NCBI RefSeq assembly: GCF_028551255.1
Contig: NZ_CP117030.1
Location: forward strand, 496,001 to 560,000
DNA from: Vibrio tubiashii
GTDB taxonomy: Bacteria > Pseudomonadota > Gammaproteobacteria > Enterobacterales > Vibrionaceae
DNA: 64,000 nucleotides
Direction of reading: 5' to 3'
This document shows, piece by piece, positions 55,481 to 62,237 of the stretch (positions are counted from its first letter, which is position 1; each line of letters opens with the position of its first letter). Position numbers and translations under genes: made by a program. A model generated the notes under the pieces. The model saw nothing but the letters and a program-made list of their open reading frames with translations, made no database searches and was not told where the DNA came from.

Positions 55481-55503
55481 AAAAAAGGCGGCGTAATGCC
55501 GCC
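55481..55503 (-). terminator. Terminator/attenuator-like hairpin before znuA
   Basis: On the minus strand GGCGGC (55503-55498), loop ATTAC, GCCGCC (55492-55487), then TTTTTT (55486-55481). It lies 9 bases after the stop of the 34-aa ORF and ends 20 bases before the znuA start, leaving no room for a promoter between. znuA must then be expressed by read-through, or from a promoter overlapping the hairpin. Confidence 0.88.
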
Positions 55504-55512
55504 AAAGAGGGG

Positions 55513-55617
55513 TTAAAGGGTAATCCAGCGGTTTTGTGTCGCTAAGTGCGTAAACAGATTCTGATTAAGCTGGTAAGTAGAGAAGTTTTGAACATTCGTG
55601 CTGATAACTGTAAACAT
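55513..55617 (-). CDS. 34-aa small ORF, possible leader peptide
   Basis: 34 aa, MFTVISTNVQNFSTYQLNQN and a further 14 residues ending NRWITL. The SD GAGGAAA lies four bases before the ATG. It is rich in Asn, Thr and Gln with no signal peptide. It is followed at once by an intrinsic-terminator-like hairpin, then znuA, the order seen in attenuation leaders. No run of a controlling amino acid is seen. Alternatively it is a small protein of the pilin gene's transcript; 42 bases separate it from the pilin stop. Not recognised. Confidence 0.6.
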   Translation of the reverse strand: MFTVISTNVQNFSTYQLNQNLFTHLATQNRWITL

Positions 55618-55659
55618 GGTTTCCTCGGAGTAAAGCGTGTACTTAAGTCAATCGGTGGG

Positions 55660-56193
55660 TTAACAACCGCTCTTAATCAATTCGAAGGTGTACTTTCCAT
55701 TATCTGGCTCTTGAAACACTTTTATATGGCATCTATTGCCTTTCAGTGGATCACTTTCAGCATCCTGACCTGTTGGCTCTTTAAGCATAATGGCTGTTTC
55801 ACGTTTTTGAGTGCCAGTATTAAAGGAATTGATTTCATCACTTTTGATATTGACGATAAATACATTGGTTAGATCAAGCACGCGTGCAAAGTTTGCTGCT
55901 TCGTTAATAATGTGACCGTAATTAACCCAAACCTTCTCGTCTTCTTTCTTCTCATCGTCATGCGTTTCAACTACGGTTTCAAACAGTTTCTTCTTATGGT
56001 CACCGTTAAGAAATGCCTTGCCATAAACCATAGAGTCTGCACCTAATAAGGCACCCTGAGTTGCTTGTAAGGTTGATAGTCGTGCTTCTTTGGTAACTTC
56101 CATATACTTCGGCAGTGCAGCTGCCGCTAAAATCCCTAATACGGCCACAACAACAACGAGTTCAATAAGAGTAAAACCTCTTGCTTGTTTCAT
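55660..56193 (-). CDS. Type IV pilin-like protein (MshA type)
   Basis: 177 aa. The prepilin leader and N-terminal helix read MKQARGFTLIELVVVVAVLG, with cleavage expected between G and F and Glu5 conserved. After the helix come an alpha-beta part with KYMEVTKEARLSTLQATQGA and a C-terminal disulfide region (GNRCHI and KSGC). It resembles MSHA-type pilins, but no assembly genes are near, so it would rely on pilus machinery elsewhere. Its middle is unusually acidic and charged (THDDEKKEDEKVW), unlike most pilins. Confidence 0.87.
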   Translation of the reverse strand: MKQARGFTLIELVVVVAVLGILAAAALPKYMEVTKEARLSTLQATQGALLGADSMVYGKAFLNGDHKKKLFETVVETHDDEKKEDEKVWVNYGHIINEAANFARVLDLTNVFIVNIKSDEINSFNTGTQKRETAIMLKEPTGQDAESDPLKGNRCHIKVFQEPDNGKYTFELIKSGC

Positions 56194-56219
56194 TTGTATT
56201 CTCCGATTAGTGTTTGTTG

Positions 56220-56246
56220 GGAGTGACTGCGGTTTTGAGTCGCTCC
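56220..56246 (-). promoter_or_regulatory. Hairpin between the DsbA-like and pilin genes
   Basis: GGAGTGACT (56220-56228) and AGTCGCTCC (56238-56246) pair over 9 positions with one mismatch on the minus strand. There is no U-run, so it is not a standard terminator. It may affect RNA processing or stability. Confidence 0.6.
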
Positions 56247-56268
56247 ATAGAATATTGATTGGTTGGGG

Positions 56269-56898
56269 TTAAACGCCGCTTAGCTCGATTAACAGTAACT
56301 CCAGCTCGGGTAAGCTCTTCAATGAGCCAAGGTTGATGCGCTTGTTGCCATTAACCACAATGGTTGGCGTTGCGTTGATGTAGTACTGCTTAGCAAGTTG
56401 GTCAAAGTTTTCGATATCCGCACGTACATCTTCACAGCCGTTACGAAAATCTGTTGCGTCACCACCGCAGCGCTCAATCAGGTCAGCTAAGTCTTCACGG
56501 TTGCGAGGAGCGGTACTAGGACGAACATGGATGCTTGAGATGAGCTCATTGACATAGTCGTGACCGATCTCTTGGCGATTAGCGGTCGCGATGCTTGCCT
56601 GAATATCTTTACCTAGTGGGCCGAAATCTACTGGCACGTCAATAAAGTTGATGCCAGCACGCTCAGACATAGTACGAATTGGGGTGTGCACAATGGCACA
56701 AGGGCGACAAAACGGCGTGTAGAAAATCTTTACTTGTGGTTCGCTAGTTGGCTGTTGGTCGAGAGTGACATAATGAACATTCTCTTCGAAGCTACCTGCA
56801 TGCGCTTTTGAAGTATGTTTTGCAACAACAGAAAAAATCACTGCGATACAAAGAAGGTAAAAGCAAAGGGTGTTTTTAACTTGCTTAGATACTTTCAT
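56269..56898 (-). CDS. Membrane-anchored or exported DsbA/thioredoxin-fold protein
   Basis: 209 aa. An N-terminal hydrophobic segment (about residues 9-27, CFYLLCIAVIFSVVA) acts as signal or anchor. The thioredoxin-like domain has the CxxC motif CRPC in FYTPFCRPCAIVHTP, and the cis-Pro loop INATPTIVVNG. A pair of Cys in RCGGDATDFRNGC is extra. The ATG at 56898 has AGAGG upstream; 22 earlier in-frame codons overlap the preceding hairpin. It may form the disulfides of the pilin (two Cys) next to it. Confidence 0.82.
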   Translation of the reverse strand: MKVSKQVKNTLCFYLLCIAVIFSVVAKHTSKAHAGSFEENVHYVTLDQQPTSEPQVKIFYTPFCRPCAIVHTPIRTMSERAGINFIDVPVDFGPLGKDIQASIATANRQEIGHDYVNELISSIHVRPSTAPRNREDLADLIERCGGDATDFRNGCEDVRADIENFDQLAKQYYINATPTIVVNGNKRINLGSLKSLPELELLLIELSGV

Positions 56899-56914
56899 AA
56901 ATGACCTCTTAGAT

Positions 56915-56943
56915 AACAAAAAAGGCCCGTAGGCCCTTTGTTT
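56915..56943 (-). terminator. Terminator-like hairpin between the YadA-type and DsbA-like genes
   Basis: AAAGGCC and GGCCCTTT pair around CGTA with one bulged base; on the minus strand TTTTTTG follows. It ends about 18 bases before the DsbA-like start, so it is again a read-through position. Confidence 0.78.
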
Positions 56944-56984
56944 AGGAAAAGAAGTGCCATCCATGGCACTTTAGCAGTTGCTCT

Positions 56985-58028
56985 TTACTTGAATGAGTAA
57001 GTTAGGCCAGCTGCAGCCATTGTGTCTTTGCTGCCTTTACCTTTGCGAGACTCAGCGTAGCCGAATGAACCTTTAGCCATCCACTGTTTCTCAGCACCGA
57101 ATGCGTAACCAACACCTACTGCAACAGCTTTAGAACCGTTAAACTCAGCAACACCAGCACCAACACCTAGACCGCTGTGACCAAATTGCATTTGAGACAT
57201 AGCACCAACCATTGCAGTACCGTTAGATACACGGCCTTCCATTGTGTCGATCTTGCTGTCTAGACGAGCCACTTCTTGCTTAAACTCAGCTTCAGCTTGA
57301 CGAGCCCAGTCTTGCGCTGCTTTAACGTCTGTATCGTATTGTTTTGCAGCTCGCTCAACCTCTTCCGCTGCCTTTTTTACATCATCTTCAATGTGAATTG
57401 GTGGCACTGGTTTAACGTCATCAGGAGAAACGATTGCCTCACGCGCATTGCCATTTTTGTCTACGGCAATAACTTTGGAAGGTTCACCGTTAGCACCAAC
57501 TTCAACTTGATAAGATGTCCCAGTTTTTGGATCAACAAATACACCCGAACCATCTTTGTTTACTTTGCCGACTTTGTTCTTACCTTGGTAAATACCGCCG
57601 TTAGCTTTAACGGTTAAACCATGTTCATCTACAGCAGCACGTGCGGCTTTAACCAAGTCATTTTTCATTACAGGTGAGGCTACTTTAGTTTTTTCCATTA
57701 TGTCGTTTCCACGGAATGGGATTGTAGCTTCTCCTACTTTAGTAAGATTGCCATAGCGATCAAATTCAACAGCAACTTTCTTTCCTTTCATACCATCGTC
57801 AACAACTACCTCAAAACGGCTTTTACCACCTTCAGATTCACTAATGTCTTTGATTGTATGGATTGAGCCGTCCTCACCAATTACTGTTGCAGAACGCCCC
57901 CCTTCAATAACAGTAAAGTTGTCACGGATTTCTTTTTCAACCTGCTCCGCGTGAATCGGAGCGACTGCAGCCAAAGCCGCGCCAGAGAATAAAGAAGTTA
58001 CTGTAAGAGCAAGAATTGTCTTTTTCAT
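56985..58028 (-). CDS. YadA-type trimeric autotransporter-like adhesin
   Basis: 347 aa. A signal peptide (MKKTILALTVTSLFSGAALA) precedes a repetitive charged passenger (about 22-215) and a coiled-coil stalk (about 215-268: VKKAAEEVERAAKQYDTDV, then RLDSKIDTMEGRV). A C-terminal YadA anchor (about 270-347) has VGAMSQMQFGH, VGVGYAFGAEKQWMAKGSF and ends LTYSFK. Three chains would form one 12-strand barrel. The passenger is short for this class and has no recognised head repeats. Confidence 0.87.
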   Translation of the reverse strand: MKKTILALTVTSLFSGAALAAVAPIHAEQVEKEIRDNFTVIEGGRSATVIGEDGSIHTIKDISESEGGKSRFEVVVDDGMKGKKVAVEFDRYGNLTKVGEATIPFRGNDIMEKTKVASPVMKNDLVKAARAAVDEHGLTVKANGGIYQGKNKVGKVNKDGSGVFVDPKTGTSYQVEVGANGEPSKVIAVDKNGNAREAIVSPDDVKPVPPIHIEDDVKKAAEEVERAAKQYDTDVKAAQDWARQAEAEFKQEVARLDSKIDTMEGRVSNGTAMVGAMSQMQFGHSGLGVGAGVAEFNGSKAVAVGVGYAFGAEKQWMAKGSFGYAESRKGKGSKDTMAAAGLTYSFK

Positions 58029-58067
58029 GATATTTCCAATAAATATTTGTACAAATGTTAGTGATTG

Positions 58068-58095
58068 AGCGTGAGGAGGATTTGCTCCCCACGCT
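58068..58095 (-). promoter_or_regulatory. Hairpin between the KdgM-like and YadA-type genes
   Basis: AGCGTGAGGAG (58068-58078) and CTCCCCACGCT (58085-58095) form an 11-bp stem with one G-T pair on the minus strand and loop CAAATC. There is no U-run. It may stabilise the upstream porin mRNA. Confidence 0.72.
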
Positions 58096-58112
58096 AAATT
58101 TCAAAAATGGGA

Positions 58113-58964
58113 TTAGAAGCTGTACTGAACGCCGATTTTGAATACGTTGTCGTTCTTGTACTTGCTTGACATGCTGTCTGAGTAAGTTTCACCGTCGCCA
58201 GAGATGGTTCCACTGCCTTTAAGGTGCGTACGTGCTTTGTAGGTGTACTGAGCGTATGGCTTAAGGTCGCCAAATGACGTGAGCACTGCTTTTAGCTCTA
58301 GCTCTTGGGCTTTAGCGGTTGTATCGCCGTTACCCGCTATCGCCGTTCCATTGAAGTCAGTTTTCAAGTAACCATCGATTTCGCCGCGCTTAACGATGTA
58401 GTTTGCTGATAGGTCTACTGTATCCATCACGTTGTAACCAACGGTTAGGTCAACACGGTGAACCTTAGACTTATGGCTGCCGTTACCATTCGTTTTGCCA
58501 GTGTTGTTGTATGCAGAGAACTCACCTTTGCCATCTGAAATTTCGTAGCGGTAACGCGCTGCTGTGTATAGGCCGTTATCGAATGTGTAACCGCCTTTGA
58601 TGCCAAATTTGGCAATATTGCTGTCTTTGTAGGTTGCTTCGCCGTTTACACCGTCTACTGCTAGGTTGGCGTTGTACTTGTACTCTTTTGAGTAACCTGA
58701 CGGCACGGTTAGGTCGAAAGATGGCATGATGAATGCGTTGCCCATCTCAACCTTGTAGTCCAAAGAGAATGTTGTCTCTTTGTGGCGTTTTAGGTTTTCA
58801 GCACTAACGATTTCAATACCACCTGCTAATCCGCCAATCACTTGATCGTGGAACTTAAGTGTCGTTTCTTTGTTGTTGCCATGCGAAGCTTCAAGATCGA
58901 AAGCTGCGCCTGAGAAAGAAGTTAATGCTGCTAATACTGCTGTTGCTACTGCTAGTTTTTTCAT
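58113..58964 (-). CDS. Outer-membrane barrel, KdgM-like porin
   Basis: 283 aa. A signal peptide (MKKLAVATAVLAALTSFSGA) precedes a run of amphipathic strands with many Tyr, Lys and Asn, ending IGVQYSF with a C-terminal Phe for BAM recognition. The pattern is close to the oligogalacturonate-specific KdgM porins (about 12 strands), which pass acidic oligosaccharides. No oligogalacturonate genes are near, so the substrate is open. It is the most upstream gene of the minus-strand surface run. Confidence 0.72.
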   Translation of the reverse strand: MKKLAVATAVLAALTSFSGAAFDLEASHGNNKETTLKFHDQVIGGLAGGIEIVSAENLKRHKETTFSLDYKVEMGNAFIMPSFDLTVPSGYSKEYKYNANLAVDGVNGEATYKDSNIAKFGIKGGYTFDNGLYTAARYRYEISDGKGEFSAYNNTGKTNGNGSHKSKVHRVDLTVGYNVMDTVDLSANYIVKRGEIDGYLKTDFNGTAIAGNGDTTAKAQELELKAVLTSFGDLKPYAQYTYKARTHLKGSGTISGDGETYSDSMSSKYKNDNVFKIGVQYSF

Positions 58965-59475
58965 GTTTATACCTATGTAAATTTGATAATGAAAAAACCA
59001 TCCTTGGGTGGCTCAATATTGGGATTTTCCAGTATTTCCGTTTCATTCCTGAGCTCGAAAGGAATAATACAGTGTTCGAATTCGTTTGTGAACCCTTAAT
59101 TTGCAAAAATGATCAAAAAAATTAATTAACAATGGTCGTGAATAGTTTTACAAGCTTATTTTAATAAGTTGTAAATCAATTATGATTTTATTTGTGGGAG
59201 CGTGAGTACTATTGATGGTAGTGTTGAGTCATGGGTGGATGTCGTGAATTGTCAAATAAAATCAGAATTGAAATTTATGATCTGGAGAATAATCATAACT
59301 AGGGAGAGCAACGCTAAAGCATCTTTTGATTCTTTGCTGATATTCTGAGCAGTGGCTTTATGTTGGTGTATCGCCGCCATGTAGACCGTAAAAAATGGAA
59401 ATAGAACGGTTGATACTTAGGCAAATTTACTGAAGCAGCTCTAACCATTTTTGCCACTCACTGGCCTTACAAACG
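58965..59475. other. Intergenic region upstream of the porin gene
   Basis: About 510 AT-rich bases. It should hold the promoter of the 58964 gene. A plus-strand stem CCATC/GGTGG with a CUUG loop occurs at about 59006-59019. No gene, tRNA or clear CRP site was seen. Confidence 0.4.
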
Positions 59476-59477
59476 CA

Positions 59478-59514
59478 AAAAAGGCTCAGAGGTGATGATC
59501 TCTGAGCCTTTTGG
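59478..59514 (-). terminator. Terminator after the lipoprotein gene
   Basis: AAAGGCTCAGAG (59480-59491) and CTCTGAGCCTTT (59500-59511) form a 12-bp stem around GTGATGAT; on the minus strand TTTTTTGCG follows. It lies about 40 bases after the stop of the gene at 59551. Confidence 0.94.
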
Positions 59515-59550
59515 TAGGGTATTGGCAAATAGCTAGATAGCTACTCTCAA

Positions 59551-60099
59551 TTATGATTTAGATTCAGTTTGCTCTAGATTCGCTTCACCGACGACAACAA
59601 CATCACCGGTTTCTTCATCTAGGTATGCGCCGATTGGTTGAAGTTGCTCTTCCTCTGCAGGTGCGGTTTCTTGTTCACCTACAATAACCACTTCGCCAGT
59701 CTCTTCATCTAAGTAAGCGCCAACTGGCTGAGGTTCAGCGATAACGAATTCGTAACAGATCTTCGCGTCAAAAACACCAGCAAGTTTGTTAGACTCACCC
59801 GCAATTTTCCCAGGTTGGTTTTCCGCTAACCAATCGTTAGTTGCTCCGCGAAGTGGTGCTTCTTCTTTAGAACCAAAAATTCCTGAATTCTGATAACAAG
59901 CAAGCAGTTTGTTATCACTAAAGCGGTGTTTTGCAACTCTGTATTGATGGCCGTCCGGTGCGTTGTAGATCGCGTCATTTGAGGTTACGTCGTAGGTCAC
60001 CAATTGACGAGCGCCTTGTACATCGTTGTAAATAGAGCAGCCGCCTAGAGTAGAAGCAGCGACAATAGCAACAAGCAAAGACTTAACAGTAGTTTTCAT
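59551..60099 (-). CDS. Lipoprotein with duplicated C-terminal repeat
   Basis: 182 aa. A lipoprotein signal with lipobox LGGC (MKTTVKSLLVAIVAASTLGG, then C) places it in the envelope. The C-terminal half carries two near-identical blocks, QPVGAYLDEETGEVVIVGE and QPIGAYLDEETGDVVVVGE, each about 19 residues, separated by an acidic linker (QETAPAEEEQL). The rest is not recognised. The repeats might display or bind something in tandem. It is the last gene of a six-gene minus-strand group. Confidence 0.8.
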   Translation of the reverse strand: MKTTVKSLLVAIVAASTLGGCSIYNDVQGARQLVTYDVTSNDAIYNAPDGHQYRVAKHRFSDNKLLACYQNSGIFGSKEEAPLRGATNDWLAENQPGKIAGESNKLAGVFDAKICYEFVIAEPQPVGAYLDEETGEVVIVGEQETAPAEEEQLQPIGAYLDEETGDVVVVGEANLEQTESKS

Positions 60100-60252
60100 T
60101 TTCGATTCCTATTTATTTCGTATTAAAGGACGTGGAGCGACCTTAAATGTCGTGTTTTGCATCGATAAGGCATAAATGAAACCTTAGAGACGCAAATATG
60201 GATTAAATTCTGATAGTTATGAGCAGTTTATGTTGAGAGCTTGCTGCCTGGC

Positions 60253-60558
60253 TTAAAGGACAAGCTCCACCACTCGACCAATTTGGTATTTCATTTTGTC
60301 AGACTTGCGCTGTTGAAATAGATAGCGCTCGTTCGCCTGTTGCCAGCCTGAAGTGAGCAAGCAACTGGTATGATCCCCAGTTTCAGCTGACGCCTCTAAG
60401 CAGGCTTGGCTGATGGAATGACATTCACTATAATTTTGACTGATAGACTGGTTTACCTCGTGGTAATAGTCTGCGCAGGAGCTAAGGTATGAAGTGCTAA
60501 CTGAAAAAACACAGCATCCGACGAGCGCACCGGTTAGTGCAGTAGAAAATACGTTCAT
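60253..60558 (-). CDS. Hypothetical Cys-rich exported protein
   Basis: 101 aa. A hydrophobic N-terminus (MNVFSTALTGALVGCCVFSV) could be a signal peptide or anchor. The next part has five more Cys within about 40 residues (SSCADYYHE, SECHSISQACLEAS, HTSCLLTS), suggesting disulfides in the periplasm. The C-terminus is basic. The ATG shares its A with the previous gene's stop (TAATG). Not recognised. Confidence 0.65.
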   Translation of the reverse strand: MNVFSTALTGALVGCCVFSVSTSYLSSCADYYHEVNQSISQNYSECHSISQACLEASAETGDHTSCLLTSGWQQANERYLFQQRKSDKMKYQIGRVVELVL

Positions 60559-61028
60559 TATCGATTCTCCGCCGCGATAGCTTGGCCGAGAGAAGTATTG
60601 CTAAACGCACTTAGCGAGTCGTTAATTAAACGAATGATGCCTGGTAGCAACAAACCGTCGCTGAGGTTTTCCTCAACTTTTTTGTTGATCAGACCCATAG
60701 TGATGTTGAGAAAGCGATAACCTTTTAGCTGTTCATCTTCCGTACCATGAGTAATCAGTCTGTTTCCAATTAGAGCATGGCTTAGGAGTATCTTTTCATT
60801 CTCACTCGCACCTTGAGTTTGTAGAGGCGTAAACTTAACCGCCTTCGCTCGTGTGTTGTGCGACTCAACCATAGCTTTTATCGCTTTAGCAAAATTGAGG
60901 CTGTGAGCTATACGGTGATGCTTCTTGTCATTGCCAAAGTGACGATCAAGCAGCTTTGCATTGTATCTACCCAACACGTGGTTGAGCCAAATTGAAGGAA
61001 ATAGAGATTGAACAATTGAACTGATCAT
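60558..61028 (-). CDS. Hypothetical helical protein
   Basis: 156 aa, not recognised. It is basic at the front (GRYNAKLLDRHFGNDKKHHR) and mainly helical. The N-terminus MISSIVQSLFPSIWLNHVLG is moderately hydrophobic and may attach to the membrane. It overlaps the next gene by one base and starts 34 bases after the 78-aa gene, so it is co-transcribed. No function can be given. Confidence 0.65.
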   Translation of the reverse strand: MISSIVQSLFPSIWLNHVLGRYNAKLLDRHFGNDKKHHRIAHSLNFAKAIKAMVESHNTRAKAVKFTPLQTQGASENEKILLSHALIGNRLITHGTEDEQLKGYRFLNITMGLINKKVEENLSDGLLLPGIIRLINDSLSAFSNTSLGQAIAAENR

Positions 61029-61062
61029 TTTTCACCTCGACGAACAATATTTAGCACATACA

Positions 61063-61299
61063 CTATCTTTTACTATCAAGATATAAGCGCACACCTGTAG
61101 CTATGCCTTCTAGCAACTTATCCATGGCGACGACATCAATTTCGCCACCAGATAAATCACGTAAAGATCCATCGACTAGCTTTAATCCGTTCTTTCCTTG
61201 TTGGATTGTTAAAGGGATTCCCCAAATACCAGAAAATCTTTCTGCCTTAGCACGAACTGTTTTCAAACGGTGGGCATCAAGTTGAGTCACGGCTAGCAT
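61063..61299 (-). CDS. Hypothetical small protein
   Basis: 78 aa, not recognised. It is soluble and charged, with a short beta-like stretch (GIPLTIQQGKNGLKLVDGSL) and a C-terminal helix (VAMDKLLEGIATGVRLYLD). Its start lies inside the end of the upstream membrane protein gene (7-base overlap), so the two are coupled. Confidence 0.6.
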   Translation of the reverse strand: MLAVTQLDAHRLKTVRAKAERFSGIWGIPLTIQQGKNGLKLVDGSLRDLSGGEIDVVAMDKLLEGIATGVRLYLDSKR

Positions 61300-61709
61300 G
61301 CCTCTTGTGGTTTATTTGTTTTGGTCACTTCAGTTGCTTGAAGTGAGATTGATTTAGTCGGCATAAATAGCAATGCCAAACCAAGTAGCAAAGAGACAAC
61401 ACCAAATACGGCATGCATGGCGCTGCCAACTAACACAGTGCCTTGAATAGCAAGGCTTGAAGCAGTGCCAATTTTAAATGCGGCCTTCAACCTTGCACTG
61501 ACGATCGCAAAGCTAGCAATCATGCACATGCTGTAAGGAACCAAGAGCAAAGTAAATGCTGCCATATGGGATCTTGGAGTAACAAAGTTTACAGTGGCTA
61601 ACACAATCAATTGGCAAACCAGGAGGTTAAGTGCCATTAGGCCAAGGTATTGTCGACGATTTAAGGTTGCATTTTTAAACGTAAACACCGACTTAACTAG
61701 CTGTTTCAT
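61293..61709 (-). CDS. DUF805-like inner-membrane protein
   Basis: 138 aa with four hydrophobic segments. The front FTFKNATLNRRQYLGLMALN and the late VSARLKAAF resemble DUF805 membrane proteins (FSGRARRSEYW and VRRLHD in the family), though the family's Trp and Asp are missing. The start at 61709 has GGAA seven bases upstream; an ATG at 61721 lies directly on an AGGA and is less likely. Function unknown. Confidence 0.6.
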   Translation of the reverse strand: MKQLVKSVFTFKNATLNRRQYLGLMALNLLVCQLIVLATVNFVTPRSHMAAFTLLLVPYSMCMIASFAIVSARLKAAFKIGTASSLAIQGTVLVGSAMHAVFGVVSLLLGLALLFMPTKSISLQATEVTKTNKPQEAC

Positions 61710-61723
61710 TGTTGTTTCCATTC

Positions 61724-61888
61724 CTACTTTGTTACGTGAACTGATTTACCTTGAATCCCGCGTGGTGCAGTCGTTGCGGTAATCAACTCAGAGAGTGATG
61801 AAACGTCATGAAGCTTAACTTGTTCTGTCATATTTGAAACAGGTGTAACGTTAAACAGGGCTAAAACGGCAAGAGTGATAATTTTCAT
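61724..61888 (-). CDS. Small exported peptide, first gene of the unknown group
   Basis: 54 aa: a hydrophobic signal-like N-terminus (MKIITLAVLALFNVTPVSN) then a short mature part ending IQGKSVHVTK. The SD AGGA is weakly placed. Three bases separate it... the next gene starts 15 bases downstream of its stop, so it heads the six-gene group. Further in-frame codons upstream to 61981 do not look like a signal. Not recognised. Confidence 0.5.
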   Translation of the reverse strand: MKIITLAVLALFNVTPVSNMTEQVKLHDVSSLSELITATTAPRGIQGKSVHVTK

Positions 61889-62129
61889 ACTTGTGTAATC
61901 CTGTGAATCACATTTACCAGATTGGCAAATGTTTTGTGTTAATGTTTCATTGGGTGGCTTGTATCTACATGTTAGTTTCAATAATGACTATTAATGTCAT
62001 GTTAATGTCAAAGATAATCATATGTGAAATGTTTTAATGGATTAAAGACGATTGTGGTGAATTGAATTGTTTTACATAGGAAAGTCTAGGACTTAACCTA
62101 TTTGCCTAACACTTTGATTTTTGTTGGAT

Positions 62130-62237
62130 TCATGTTCCAAGAACAAGGCGAACGAATAAAGAGAACAGAGTAAGTACTGAAATGCTGAGTAACCATATAA
62201 TCACAAACCAGATTATTCTAGATGTTTTGTTGCTCAT
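62130..62237 (-). CDS. DUF2474-like small subunit of cytochrome bd oxidase
   Basis: 35 aa, MSNKTSRIIWFVIIWLLSIS and then VLTLFSLFVRLVLGT. One membrane helix with Trp at the start and a C-terminal R-L-V-L, matching the DUF2474 proteins often encoded right after cyanide-insensitive-type cydB. Its ATG shares its A with the cydB stop (TAATG), so translation is coupled. It is thought to be a CydX-like accessory subunit, by analogy. Confidence 0.82.
   Translation of the reverse strand: MSNKTSRIIWFVIIWLLSISVLTLFSLFVRLVLGT

Noticed and set aside
55546..55872. 108-codon plus-strand frame opposite the pilin and small ORF
   Set aside because: It runs antisense to a clear pilin gene and has no own signals.
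59000..59022. Terminator-like hairpin with T-run before the KdgM-like gene
   Set aside because: On the minus strand the stem has a C-A mismatch and only three outer pairs; too weak.
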